Source of the DNA: Duodenibacillus massiliensis
GTDB taxonomy: Bacteria > Pseudomonadota > Gammaproteobacteria > Burkholderiales > Burkholderiaceae_F
DNA: 49,334 bases
NCBI RefSeq assembly: GCF_900128485.1
Contig: NZ_LT635859.1
Coordinates: 71,450-120,783, forward strand
Reading direction: 5' to 3'
The position numbers and the translations under genes were made by a program. This document shows positions 27,334 through 35,816 of this stretch, in pieces (within the stretch, counting starts at the first letter, position 1; each line of letters starts with the position of its first letter). A model generated the notes under the pieces. The model had not been told where the DNA came from. It saw only the letters and a list, made by a program, of their open reading frames with translations, and did not search any database.

Positions 27334-27404
27334 TTGCAAGAAATCTCCGTTATAATAGTCTGTAATCGGCCGGAAATCGTCGTTATAACGGAGAATTCTT
27401 GCAA
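27334..27404 (+). promoter_or_regulatory. 22-bp inverted repeat containing promoter -10 and ribosome site of the second ATPase
   Basis: The left arm (27334-27355, beginning TTGCAAGAAATCTCCG) and right arm (27383-27404, ending CGGAGAATTCTTGCAA) match at 21 of 22 positions and are separated by 27 bases. The left arm ends in the -10 TATAAT (27351-27356). The right arm contains the GGAG ribosome site and ends on the A of the start ATG. It may be a paired operator; transcripts begun upstream of it would form a hairpin that hides the ribosome site. Confidence 0.7.
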
Positions 27405-28546
27405 TGGCTCTTCTCAAACGTGCCTTACTAGCATCTATTTTGAAACACAAGCCGCCCAAGGCCATGGTAATTTTTGGTCCGCGCCGTGTTGGGAAAACGA
27501 CGCTTCTGCAACAAGCAGATGTTTCTCTTTCTGCGACATGGTATACGGGTGACAGCCTGACCGACATCCAAGCATTGAACATTCCTTCCACGGATGACTT
27601 GCGGAATGTTTTGCTTCAAGGAAAGGCACTAGTTATTGACGAAGCACAACGAGTACCCGATATTGGCCTGCTTCTCAAGCGACTGGTAGACATAAACGCC
27701 ACGCTGGAGAATCCAGTAATGATCTTTGCAACTGGATCATCATCCTTCGAGTTGGCCTCTGGCGTGAAAGAGTCGGCCCTTGGACGTATTAAGGCACTTC
27801 AGATGTGGCCGTTATCAACCAAGGAACTTGCTGATAACTCTAGTTGGGGAAAGGTTGCTCAAAATATCCGTTGGCACATGGTTTATGGCATGTATCCTGA
27901 AATTTGCATGGACCCAGAATGCGCAAAAGAGAACCTGATGGAACATTGCAATGCCATGCTGTTCAAGGATATTTTTTCCCTTGGCGGAATTCGCCTCGGT
28001 GACAAGTTTGAAAAGCTTGTGCTGTATCTGGCGTATAACGTCGGTTCTCTGATCAGCTATGACAGCGTCAGCCGTGAGATTGGACTCAATAAGAATACTG
28101 TTGCAGATTACATCACGCTCCTGGAGCAATGCTTTATCGTGAAGGTTTGTCCTTCATACGCCAAAAATTTGTCGAATGAATTGAAAAAAAGCAAGAAGAT
28201 TTACTTCTGCGACAATGGCATTCGCAATGCTGTAATTGGGGATTTCTCGCCCATCTCGAATCGCTCCGATGCTGGTGCCTTATGGGAAAATTTTGTATTC
28301 ACCGAGCGCCTGAAACTGCATACTCTGAATAACGATTTCGCAAGAATCTATTTTTGGAGAACTTCAGACAGACGGCCGAGAGAGTTGGATTTTATTGAAG
28401 TTGTTGACGGGAAAATGACCGCAATTGAATGCAAGATGTCCAAGGAAGAAGTTGCCAAGCCAGGGGATGCTTTTGTCGCAGCATATCCGGAATGCCCAAT
28501 TCATACGATATCCCCGGTGGATGTCATGAATCTTTGGACTATTTGA
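27404..28546 (+). CDS. AAA_14/DUF4143 ATPase with intact PD-(D/E)XK-like motif
   Basis: A 380-residue protein. Walker A is GPRRVGKTTLL (about 25-35), Walker B is ALVIDEAQRVPD (about 75-86) and ATGSSSFEL is a sensor motif. A winged-helix segment follows (SYDSVSREIGLNKNTVADYITLLEQC, about 223-248). The DUF4143 part keeps RELDFIEVV and TAIECKMS, giving a D...ExK nuclease-like signature that the upstream ATPase lacks. The family's role is not established. ATG 27404 overlaps the right arm of the inverted repeat and follows GGAG by about ten bases. A degenerate second copy of the same repeat lies just after the gene. Confidence 0.85.
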   Translation: MALLKRALLASILKHKPPKAMVIFGPRRVGKTTLLQQADVSLSATWYTGDSLTDIQALNIPSTDDLRNVLLQGKALVIDEAQRVPDIGLLLKRLVDINATLENPVMIFATGSSSFELASGVKESALGRIKALQMWPLSTKELADNSSWGKVAQNIRWHMVYGMYPEICMDPECAKENLMEHCNAMLFKDIFSLGGIRLGDKFEKLVLYLAYNVGSLISYDSVSREIGLNKNTVADYITLLEQCFIVKVCPSYAKNLSNELKKSKKIYFCDNGIRNAVIGDFSPISNRSDAGALWENFVFTERLKLHTLNNDFARIYFWRTSDRRPRELDFIEVVDGKMTAIECKMSKEEVAKPGDAFVAAYPECPIHTISPVDVMNLWTI

Positions 28547-28597
28547 GAACTCAACAGATCATTCCAACCTTGCTTGAGAGCCTGAGTCCTTGCGATA

Positions 28598-28667
28598 TGC
28601 AAGAAATCTCCGTTACGATCTACTAAAATCGGACTAAATTCGTCGCTATAACGGAGAATTCTTGTAA
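28598..28667. repeat. Decayed second copy of the ATPase inverted-repeat control region
   Basis: The 67-base block 28598-28664 matches 27335-27401 with identical spacing, including both arms (TGCAAGAAATCTCCGTTA and TAACGGAGAATTCTTG). Its TATAAT has become ACGATC and the following ATG has become ATC. Similarity trails a further 25 bases into the start of the coding region, so this is a dead duplicate of the cassette's 5' end. Confidence 0.75.
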
Positions 28668-28687
28668 TCGATCTTTTCCAACCTTCC

Positions 28688-28900
28688 TTATGCAGCCAAC
28701 AGAAACACTCCGCTGCGACAGTGGCGACATAGCGGTTGTGCGTGCCTTGAAAAGGGAGGCTGCGCTTCGTTGAAATGAGCCTGCGTTAAGGCCGTTAAGC
28801 CGTCGGCTTCCATCAGTTGCTCTACGGCATCGTTCAGAATGGCCTGCTGCTGGTCGGTAAATTTTACGGTGTCGTTTATTTTGGGTGTACGGTGTGCCAC
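28688..28900 (-). CDS. Short ORF, possible 5' fragment of a transposase; function unknown
   Basis: GTG 28900 follows AAAGGA and opens a 70-codon frame beginning MAHRTPKINDTVKFTDQQQA, helical and polar, then running antisense through the ATPase remnant. Coding quality is good only to about residue 48 (HFNEAQPP), so the downstream part is probably accidental and the gene truncated. It vaguely resembles N-termini of IS256-like transposases, but this is not secure. Confidence 0.35.
   Translation of the reverse strand: MAHRTPKINDTVKFTDQQQAILNDAVEQLMEADGLTALTQAHFNEAQPPFSRHAQPLCRHCRSGVFLLAA
28701..28782 (+). pseudogene. C-terminal remnant of an AAA_14/DUF4143 ATPase
   Basis: The plus strand encodes ETLRCDSGDIAVVRALKR and a stop shortly after. 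This matches the extreme C-terminus of the ATPase at 25976-27262 (KTLRCDMGDITVIPAWKW), with 17 identical bases (AACACTCCGCTGCGACA). About 390 residues of the gene are missing. It abuts the decayed inverted repeat. Confidence 0.65.
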
Positions 28901-29109
28901 GGTGATTCCTTTCGCGCCCTACGGGAGCGCTATTATCGCCTGGACACAAAAAACATTACATCCTCGATACAGCATCCTTGTATTGGACTCATTGGCTAGC
29001 AGACGCTTGACTATGCGGTCTCGTAGCTCTGTAGGATACCCCCCATTTATCTCTCCTGGTGTGGTTTAACTCCTGGAAAGATATTTTGACATTAAGGGGT
29101 GTGTTCCTG

Positions 29110-29256
29110 TGTCCCAATGGTTAAGAATCAGTGTCCCAGTAGATAAGAATCAGTGTCCCAGTAGATAAGAATCAAAAATTTAGGCTGCTGTCCCAATCTT
29201 TAAGAAACCCCCGTCCCAGTGTTTGAGAAGCGCCGTGCCAATAAATAAGAAAAGCC
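29110..29256. repeat. Array of six 22-bp direct repeats, IS21-like terminus
   Basis: Units of the form TGTCCCANNNNNTAAGAATCA begin at 29110, 29132, 29154, 29189, 29212 and 29234. The first three are exactly 22 bp apart and nearly identical; the last three are degenerate. No transposase is next to it. Multiple closely spaced direct repeats are the hallmark of IS21-family ends, so it is a solo or remnant end. It is not a CRISPR: there are no unique spacers of constant length. Confidence 0.6.
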
Positions 29257-29283
29257 ATCTATTAATCGATTAACAGAATGACA

Positions 29284-29319
29284 GAAAAAAACTCCGGCCA
29301 AGCAAAACTCAACCGGAGT
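29284..29319 (-). terminator. Rho-independent terminator of rpoD
   Basis: On the minus strand ACTCCGG (29319-29313) pairs with CCGGAGT (29297-29291) and is followed by seven T (29290-29284). A second GC-rich hairpin lies between it and the rpoD stop. Confidence 0.85.
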
Positions 29320-29356
29320 CCGAAAACGCTGCCGCCGGTTTTGCCCGGCGGGCGTT

Positions 29357-31744
29357 TTAGTTATTGGAATGGTCGCGCAGACGTTCCTGGAATTCCGGGC
29401 TTCTCAGACGCCGGATCGCAGCGCTTTCAATCTGACGCACGCGTTCACGGGTAAGCCCCATCGCCTGACCGACTTCTTCAAGCGTATGGTCGTGGTTCGT
29501 GCCGATCCCGTAGCGCAGACGCAGTACCTGCGCTTCGCGCGGCTGCAGCTCACTCAGGCAATGCTGGATTTCGCCTTCCATCGCCGTGCGAAGGAAACGA
29601 ACCTGGGGATCATCCGTCTCATCGCCCTTCACAAAGTCAATACGGCGCGCATCTTCATCGTCACCGATCGGGGCGTCGATGGATTCCACACCGCGCATGG
29701 CCTGCGTGAGAAGCTGAACCTTCGCAAGCGGCACCTGAGACAAACGCGAAAGCTCGGCGTCCGAGGGGTTGCGCCCCGTTTCCTGCAAAAGCTTCTGGCG
29801 CACGCGGCGGATCTTGTTGTAAGACTCCGTCATATGCACCGGGATGCGGATCGTGTTGCCGTAATCCGCCACGGCGCGCGTCACGGACTGACGCACCCAC
29901 CAGGTTGCGTACGTGGAGAACTTATAGCCGCGGCGGTATTCGAACTTATCCACGGCCTTCATGAGCCCGAGGTTACCTTCCTGAATGAGGTCGGTCATCG
30001 CAAGGCCGCGGTTGACGTAGCCCTTCGCAATCGAAATCACGAGGCGAAGGTTCGCTTCGATCATCTTTGCCTTGGCGTTTGCGAGATTCGTCTGCGCGAG
30101 CTTAATCTGACGCGAGAGATCACGCTGATCCTTAAGCGACAAAAGCGCGGTCTGCTCGGCCTGGCGGAGCTCTTCCTGCAGATGAAGGATCAGCTCCCGG
30201 TTCAAACCGATTTTCACGCTGTAGGGCTTGCCGGCAGCGGCAAGTTCATCAACCCACTTCTCATCCATGCAGCGATCGTTCATGTCAGCGAGGAACTGCT
30301 GCACGGGCATGCCGCTGCGGTCAACCATCGCGTTTCTCAGGCGGTGCAGGCTGTCGTTGACCTTATCCATGTGCGCGCCGATGACGTCCGCGAGATGCAT
30401 CACGGTCTTAACGGCAAAGCGCACCGGAGCGAGCTCTTCGGCAATCTTGGCACGGGCCTTGTCGTACTGGGCTTCCTTGCCCGGAACACCGAAACTGGCG
30501 CGGATCTTTTCGATTTCCTTGGCGCAGCCAGCAAAGAGCTTTAACGCACGGTCGCGCATCTCTTCGAGCTGTTCGCTTGTCATGGCCGCGGCACCGATAT
30601 CGGTCTGAACGGCTGCATCGTCTTCGTCGACGTCAGCAAGTTCCTTCGTATCGGTAAAGCCGTCGATCACCTGGTCAATGGCGGATGCGTCATCTTTGAG
30701 CTGCTCGGACTGGCGGATCAGTTCCTCAACGGCCATCGGGTGCTGAATGACGGCGGTAAGAAGCTTACCCGTGTACTGTTCAATGGACTTCGCGACTTCA
30801 ATTTCGCCCGCACGGGTTAAAAGCTTATGAGCACCCACGCCTCTCAGATACGCGCGCAGCGGATCTTTACTTAACCCCGCGCTTTCTTCGGGGGTGAGCA
30901 TCGCGGCCGCATCTTCTTCACTGATTTCTTCATCATCACCGACGGGCTCGTTCATGATGATGTCTTCTTCGTTCGGGGTGGTTTCAAAGACCTGAATCCC
31001 CAGGCGTCCGAGCTGATCGGTGAGTTCGGAGAGCGCTTCTTCGTTGCGGACCGCGTTGTCCGGGAGCTTATCGTTGATTTCAGCGACCGTCACCCAGCCT
31101 CTCTGGCGGCCCATGCGCACAAGCGCACTGTAGCCGTTGCCGGTACCGGCCTCGTCTTCATCATCCTCAGAGGACGAGGTCGTCACGCCGCCTTCGGCCT
31201 TTTCCACGCTGTCGGCGAATTTGTCGAGATCTTCGAGTTCGGAAAGTTCGTCGCTGTCGCCTTCGGTGTCGCCGTCATCGGCGTCAAGGATTTCCTCGCC
31301 CACGCCGAATTCGTCCTCGTCCACAGCCTTCTTCGCGGACTTCTTGGGACGGCCGGCCTTCGCCTTCACGGTCTTTACGGGCGTCTCTTTCTCAGCCTTT
31401 GCAGCCTTCTTTTTCGCGGTCTTTGCAGGTTTTTCCTCAGCCGCTTCTTCGGCCTTTACGGCTTCAGTCTTCTTCGCGGCGGACTTCTTTGCGGCCGCGG
31501 TCTTTTTCGCGGGCTTTTTTTCAGCGGTTTCGCTCTCAGCCTTCACGGTCTTGGCGGTCGTTTTCTTGGCGGCAACCTTCGCTTTTGCGGGCTTTTTGGT
31601 GGCCTTGGCGGGCGCTTCGGTTTCTTCAGCTTCGGCGCTGACTTCAATTCTCGGATGGTCCTTGAGCCACTTGAGGATGTTTTCCTCACCGCTGTTCGTG
31701 CCGCTCACGTCCGTCTTTGCCGTCTTTGTGGTTTTCTTTGCCAT
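29357..31744 (-). CDS. rpoD: RNA polymerase primary sigma factor (sigma-70) with histone-H1-like N-terminal extension
   Basis: A 795-residue protein, well above the 613 of E. coli. Residues about 45-140 are a Lys/Ala/Pro-rich stretch ([15 protein letters not shown], with an AT-hook-like AGRPKK at 130-135), followed by an acidic, Ser-rich stretch (141-200). Region 1.1 begins near 205 ([21 protein letters not shown]). The conserved parts follow: [18 protein letters not shown] (1.2), the large non-conserved region, then 2.1-2.4 ([49 protein letters not shown]), 3 and 4.2 ([21 protein letters not shown]). It directs polymerase to housekeeping promoters. Last gene of the rpsU-yqeY-dnaG-rpoD cluster, with its own upstream promoter. 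Confidence 0.97.
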   Translation of the reverse strand: MAKKTTKTAKTDVSGTNSGEENILKWLKDHPRIEVSAEAEETEAPAKATKKPAKAKVAAKKTTAKTVKAESETAEKKPAKKTAAAKKSAAKKTEAVKAEEAAEEKPAKTAKKKAAKAEKETPVKTVKAKAGRPKKSAKKAVDEDEFGVGEEILDADDGDTEGDSDELSELEDLDKFADSVEKAEGGVTTSSSEDDEDEAGTGNGYSALVRMGRQRGWVTVAEINDKLPDNAVRNEEALSELTDQLGRLGIQVFETTPNEEDIIMNEPVGDDEEISEEDAAAMLTPEESAGLSKDPLRAYLRGVGAHKLLTRAGEIEVAKSIEQYTGKLLTAVIQHPMAVEELIRQSEQLKDDASAIDQVIDGFTDTKELADVDEDDAAVQTDIGAAAMTSEQLEEMRDRALKLFAGCAKEIEKIRASFGVPGKEAQYDKARAKIAEELAPVRFAVKTVMHLADVIGAHMDKVNDSLHRLRNAMVDRSGMPVQQFLADMNDRCMDEKWVDELAAAGKPYSVKIGLNRELILHLQEELRQAEQTALLSLKDQRDLSRQIKLAQTNLANAKAKMIEANLRLVISIAKGYVNRGLAMTDLIQEGNLGLMKAVDKFEYRRGYKFSTYATWWVRQSVTRAVADYGNTIRIPVHMTESYNKIRRVRQKLLQETGRNPSDAELSRLSQVPLAKVQLLTQAMRGVESIDAPIGDDEDARRIDFVKGDETDDPQVRFLRTAMEGEIQHCLSELQPREAQVLRLRYGIGTNHDHTLEEVGQAMGLTRERVRQIESAAIRRLRSPEFQERLRDHSNN

Positions 31745-32196
31745 TGTTAATCTGACTCAGTTTCAAAAAATGGCCGTTGATCCGTGATTACTGCCTCGGC
31801 TCTTGCGTTTTTAACGGCAACAGCAAAGCCCCGTTTTCTGATGCATGTCCATCAAAAAGCGTCAAAAATCATCTGATCACGAAAAAACAGCCCTTTGTTT
31901 TAGTCCTGTTGCGCCCGTACTTTCCCAAAAGGGAACGCCGGACGGTTTGCCGGAAAGAGTCTTTACGGTGCGGGCTTACTGAAAACGCGTTCAGCGCCGC
32001 CTGCTCCGGGTATCCGCGGCGAAGGCTTAAAAAGGGCCGAGAGCGGTAACTTGGGCCGTCCGGACATTCGTGTCCGGTAACAGCCAGTAAAAGGCCTCAC
32101 GTCGCACTGATTCTCTGTCGCCCCGCCTCCGACGGCTTTCGCTCGGTCTCCTGGGCGTGTTTTTCTTCCGACAGCAAAAAACACGGGCGGCAAAAT
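31745..32196 (-). promoter_or_regulatory. Long 5' leader of rpoD
   Basis: About 450 bases between the inferred start point and the rpoD ATG contain no convincing gene. Foldable segments include a stem with GTGTTTTT/AAAAACAC arms (about 32149-32187), CCGGACA-TTCG-TGTCCGG (32069-32086), and a GC-rich block at 31960-32060. An ORF across 31963-32193 on the minus strand lacks recognisable content. No known riboswitch, 6S, RNase P or tmRNA signature was recognised. Confidence 0.45.
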
Positions 32197-32203
32197 CTTT
32201 TAG

Positions 32204-32232
32204 ATTATCTCAAATTTCAGATGAAAAGTCAA
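32204..32232 (-). promoter_or_regulatory. Sigma-70 promoter for rpoD inside the dnaG-rpoD interval
   Basis: On the minus strand -35 TTGACT (32227-32232) and -10 GATAAT (32204-32209) are separated by exactly 17 bases. It starts 22 bases after the dnaG stop and allows rpoD to be transcribed apart from the rest of the cluster. Confidence 0.7.
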
Positions 32233-32253
32233 ATAACAGAAAACGGCGTGAAA

Positions 32254-34146
32254 TCAGAGGGTCGCCAGTTCCGCTGTGCGGTCAAAGGCCTGACTGATTT
32301 CGTCAATCTGGGCTTTAATGGCCATGCGGCGGGCGGTGAGCGCCTGATAGCGCGCAAGGTCCGGATTGGGCGAAGCCGCAATGTCGGTGAGCATCCGCTC
32401 GATGCGCTGCAGTTCAAGCCGGTTCATCGCCACATTGATTTCCTGGCGCGCTGCAGCCAGAGGCGTTTCAATGAGCATTTCCCGCGCCAAAAGCTCGCGG
32501 TAATAGGGGGCATTGGGGCTTTGCGCGAGCATTTCCAGAAGAACCTGCGGTTTATCGACCGGGTGGTCGCCGTCACCCTGCACCGCGCGCCAGACTTCCA
32601 CAATCTGCTGCGCCACCGGGTCTTCGGCGTCCACAAATTCTTCGGCAATGCGGGGCCCGAATTCGTACGCGAGTTCCGGGTAACTCACAAAGTACTGCAG
32701 GAGTTTTTCGCGCATGTCGGCCACCCCCGGCACGGGCGTGATGCGCCGCGGCGCTTCCCGGTAGCCGCTTCCTCTGAAAAACCCCGGTTTTTTCTGAAAG
32801 CCGAAACCGGGCGTGCGGTTAAACGCGGGGACGGCAGGACGCGCCGGAAGCGGCGCCTGCGCAAGCCCGAAGGCCCTCGCCAGTTCGTCCGGTGTCATCC
32901 GCGCGTACATCGCAAGTTCCCCGATCAACTGCCCCCTTAAAAGCGGCGCGTTTTTCATCAGAAGCACCAGGGGCTTGGCTTCAGCCAAAAACTGACTTCG
33001 GCCTTCAGCGGTGGCAGGGTCTTTGCCTTCCATCACGCTTTTTACGAAAAACTGCGAGAGCGTCAGACTCTTTTTGAGTTCGTCTTCATAGGCCGAGGCC
33101 CCGAGCGCCTTAATAAGGCTGTCGGGGTCATGTTCGGGCGGCAGCACCACAAAGCGGATTTCCTGGGCGTCGCCGACGGCAGGAAGCGCCGCTTCCATCG
33201 CGCGCCTTAAGGCATGCTGCCCCGCCGAATCTCCGTCAAAACTGAAGTAAATCTTGTCAACGGTTTTCAGAAGCTTTCGGACGTGATCGCTGGTGATGGA
33301 AGTCCCGAGCGCCGCAACCGCCTCCCGAAAGCCCGCCTGCGAGAGCTGGATCACGTCCATATAACCCTCGCAGACAATGGCGCGCCCGGACGTGCGCACC
33401 GCGTCCGCCGCCTCGTAGAGCCCGTAGATTTCAAGGCCCTTATGGTAAATCGCGGTTTCCGGGCTGTTTAAGTACTTGGGGTGCTCATCCCCGGTCATCG
33501 TGCGGGCCCCGAACCCGATCACCTGCCCGCGGCGGTTTCGGATCGGAAACATGATGCGGCCGCGGAAACGGTCGTAGCGGCGTCCGTTTTCGTTCACGAT
33601 CACGAGACCGCACCCGTTTGTTTCCTCCATTTCAGGGTCTTTGTAGTGTTCTCCGAAAACGCTCTCAAGGCTCTGCCAGGCGTCCGGCGAATACCCCAGC
33701 GAAAACCGTGCCGCCGTTTCTCCGGTAATGCCGCGGGTCTTGAGGTAATCCTGCGCCCGCGTGTTTTCCTTAAGCGCTTCAACGTAAAAGTCCGCCGCCT
33801 GCTGCATGCGGTCAGTGAGCGTCCGGGCCCGCGCTTCGCGCTTTGCAGCGCCCTTTTCCTCCGGCACCACCATGCCGACGCTGTCGGCAAGCTTTCGGAT
33901 CGCTTCAGGGTAGGTGAGCCCCTCGTAGCGCATCACAAAGCCGATGGCGCTTCCTGCGGCGCCGCAGCCGAAACACTTAAAAAACTGCTTCTGGGGATTC
34001 ACGGAAAAAGACGGCGTCTTTTCCTTGTGAAAAGGGCAGCAGGCCATGTAGTTTTTTCCGGTCTTTTTAAGCGGCACAACCTTGTTGATCATCTCCACGA
34101 TGTCAACGCGGTTTAAAAGCTCCTGGATAAAAGACTCGGGAATCAT
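32254..34146 (-). CDS. dnaG: DNA primase
   Basis: With ATG 34144-34146 (MIPESFIQELLNRVDIVEMI) the product is 630 residues; a 12-codon upstream extension is unlikely. DnaG makes RNA primers at the replication fork. The N-terminal CHC2 zinc domain (CCPFHKEKTPSFSVNPQKQFFKCFGCG, about 35-65), the TOPRIM domain (IVCEGYMDVIQLSQAG, then FSFDGDSAGQHALRRAME) and a C-terminal helicase-interacting region are all present. It precedes rpoD and follows yqeY. Confidence 0.96.
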   Translation of the reverse strand: MIPESFIQELLNRVDIVEMINKVVPLKKTGKNYMACCPFHKEKTPSFSVNPQKQFFKCFGCGAAGSAIGFVMRYEGLTYPEAIRKLADSVGMVVPEEKGAAKREARARTLTDRMQQAADFYVEALKENTRAQDYLKTRGITGETAARFSLGYSPDAWQSLESVFGEHYKDPEMEETNGCGLVIVNENGRRYDRFRGRIMFPIRNRRGQVIGFGARTMTGDEHPKYLNSPETAIYHKGLEIYGLYEAADAVRTSGRAIVCEGYMDVIQLSQAGFREAVAALGTSITSDHVRKLLKTVDKIYFSFDGDSAGQHALRRAMEAALPAVGDAQEIRFVVLPPEHDPDSLIKALGASAYEDELKKSLTLSQFFVKSVMEGKDPATAEGRSQFLAEAKPLVLLMKNAPLLRGQLIGELAMYARMTPDELARAFGLAQAPLPARPAVPAFNRTPGFGFQKKPGFFRGSGYREAPRRITPVPGVADMREKLLQYFVSYPELAYEFGPRIAEEFVDAEDPVAQQIVEVWRAVQGDGDHPVDKPQVLLEMLAQSPNAPYYRELLAREMLIETPLAAARQEINVAMNRLELQRIERMLTDIAASPNPDLARYQALTARRMAIKAQIDEISQAFDRTAELATL

Positions 34147-34244
34147 GGCCTGTTTAAACGTAAGAAAGAAATCCGCCGGCACCGGTCAGGCAAAAAGGCC
34201 CTTCCGGATTGGATTACGGCGGATTGTACGGGTTAAGCCCCAAA

Positions 34245-34691
34245 TTAAGCCGAAAGCACGGCCTTCACAACGGCGCTTACCTTACCCATGTCGGCCTTGC
34301 CGGCGCACTTACCCTTCACGACGCCCATCACCTTGCCCATGGCGGCCATGCCGGAAGCACCGGTAGCCTTCACCGCTTCTTCAACGATTGCGCGGATTTC
34401 ATCCTCGCTCATCTGCTGCGGCAGGTACTTCTGCATCACGTCGATTTCAAACTGTTCCTTGTCGGCGAGGTCCTTGCGGTTGGCGGCGGTGTACTGCTCA
34501 ACCGAGTCGCGGCGCTGCTTGACAAGTTTGCCGATCACGCTGATCACCACGTCATCGGTCGGTTCGATTCTCTCATCCACTTCACGCTGCTTGACGGCTG
34601 CCAGAAGCAGACGCAGGCAGGAAAGCTTGGCGGAATCATGGGCGCGCATGGCGTCCTTCATGTCATTTGTTACGGTTTCCTTGAGTGACAT
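34245..34691 (-). CDS. yqeY: GatB/YqeY domain protein
   Basis: With ATG 34689-34691 (MSLKETVTNDMKDAMRAHDS) the product is 148 residues, the standard YqeY length. The family resembles the tRNA-binding tail domain of the amidotransferase GatB; its role is unclear. Typical motifs: KLSCLRLLLAAVKQREVD, QYTAANRKDLADKEQFEIDVMQKYLPQQMSEDEI and MGKVMGVVKGKCAGKADMG. It lies between rpsU and dnaG, its usual place in many Proteobacteria. Confidence 0.93.
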   Translation of the reverse strand: MSLKETVTNDMKDAMRAHDSAKLSCLRLLLAAVKQREVDERIEPTDDVVISVIGKLVKQRRDSVEQYTAANRKDLADKEQFEIDVMQKYLPQQMSEDEIRAIVEEAVKATGASGMAAMGKVMGVVKGKCAGKADMGKVSAVVKAVLSA

Positions 34692-34791
34692 TGTCTTTTC
34701 TCCGAACAAAACAAAAGCGGCCAACCCGTTTGAAGAGCGGCCGCTTTCTGGCTTATCAAGCTGATACCGACTCAGGGCCGGTACGAAGCGA

Positions 34792-35004
34792 TCAGTAGAG
34801 CTTCTTGGGCAGCATCATGCTGCGCAGACGCTTGTAGTGACGCTTGATGGCAGCAGCCTTCTTGCGCTTACGTTCAGCCGTGGGCTTTTCGTAGAACTCA
34901 CGGGCACGGAGCTCGGTGAGCAGGCCGGACTTTTCGATGGTGCGCTTGAAGCGACGCAGCGCAACTTCAAACGGTTCGTTTTCCTTAACGCGAATGGTGG
35001 GCAT
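34792..35004 (-). CDS. rpsU: 30S ribosomal protein S21
   Basis: ATG 35002-35004 gives 70 residues ([27 protein letters not shown]), ending in the basic [11 protein letters not shown] region that is characteristic of S21. The protein sits near the 3' end of 16S rRNA on the small-subunit platform and aids mRNA engagement. It heads the rpsU-yqeY-dnaG-rpoD cluster. Confidence 0.96.
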   Translation of the reverse strand: MPTIRVKENEPFEVALRRFKRTIEKSGLLTELRAREFYEKPTAERKRKKAAAIKRHYKRLRSMMLPKKLY

Positions 35005-35110
35005 TGATAAGCACCTAATCCTAAATTCTGTTGTTTGTTGTGGGCGCCGAGTCGTGCACCCCAACCTAAGGGCGCATATCTACCTCAAACGCAAAAAATT
35101 TGAGACACGC

Positions 35111-35139
35111 ATTTTGGCATAATCCCGCGCTAAAGTAAA
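35111..35139 (-). promoter_or_regulatory. Promoter candidate for the rpsU operon
   Basis: On the minus strand TTTACT (35134-35139) and CAAAAT (35111-35116) are separated by 17 bases, about 105 bases upstream of rpsU. Hexamers are only moderately close to consensus. Confidence 0.45.
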
Positions 35140-35201
35140 CACCCGGCAACAACAAAAAGTTGTGCCGCCGTGTCTTTTCAACCACAGACTCAGTTTGTCC
35201 C

Positions 35202-35816
35202 ATGGAAACCGTACTGCTGCACAGCTGCTGCGCGCCCTGCTCAGCCGCGATCATCGAGTGGATGCTTAAAAACGACATCACCCCCGTTGTCTATTACTAC
35301 AACCCCAATATCTTTCCGCGGGATGAATATGAAAAGCGCAAGGGCGAAATCACCCGGTACTGTGAAAAACTCGGGATCCGCGTGATTGACGGCGACTGGG
35401 AGCACGATCTCTGGCGCAAACGCGTCAGGGGCCTTGAGCTCGAACCAGAGCGCGGTGCGCGCTGCCAGTGCTGCTTTGATCTGCGTCTGGAAAAAGCCGC
35501 CCAAAAATGCAGCGAGCTCGGGATCAAACGCTTTACAACGACGCTTGCCTCAAGCCGCTGGAAGACCTTAAGTCAGGTTGATGCGGCCGGCCACGCCGCC
35601 GAAAAGAAGTACCCGGGCGTGACCTACTGGGAAAAGAACTGGAGGAAAGGGGGCCTGCAGGACAGACGCGGTGAACTCATCAAAATCAATAACTTTTACA
35701 ACCAGCAGTGGTGCGGCTGTGAGTTTTCGATGGGACACATGGTGCAAAACCGCGACAAAATCGAGGAAAAGAACCTCCCCGACTTTCTGAAAAAAGGCAC
35801 CTCAGACGCGCAGTAG
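35202..35816 (+). CDS. queH: Epoxyqueuosine reductase QueH
   Basis: A 204-residue protein from ATG 35202 (METVLLHSCCAPCSAAII). QueH reduces epoxyqueuosine to queuosine in tRNA as the cobalamin-independent counterpart of QueG. The Cys ligands typical of the family are visible: the vicinal Cys9-Cys10 and Cys13 at the start, RCQCCFDLRLEKAA in the middle and QQWCGCEFS near the end. It is divergent from rpsU and overlaps the convergent thioesterase gene by 15 bases at its 3' end. Confidence 0.9.
   Translation: METVLLHSCCAPCSAAIIEWMLKNDITPVVYYYNPNIFPRDEYEKRKGEITRYCEKLGIRVIDGDWEHDLWRKRVRGLELEPERGARCQCCFDLRLEKAAQKCSELGIKRFTTTLASSRWKTLSQVDAAGHAAEKKYPGVTYWEKNWRKGGLQDRRGELIKINNFYNQQWCGCEFSMGHMVQNRDKIEEKNLPDFLKKGTSDAQ

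Noticed and set aside
29110-29256. CRISPR array
   Set aside because: The period is only 22 bp including the variable bases, there are no unique spacers of constant length, and no cas genes are in the window.
31963-32193. 76-codon minus-strand ORF in the rpoD leader
   Set aside because: Composition is biased and motif-free and no ribosome site is seen. The region is better explained as a structured leader.
31745-32253. tmRNA, RNase P RNA or 6S RNA in the dnaG-rpoD gap
   Set aside because: None of the conserved core sequences of these RNAs was recognised on either strand, though a covariance search was not possible here.
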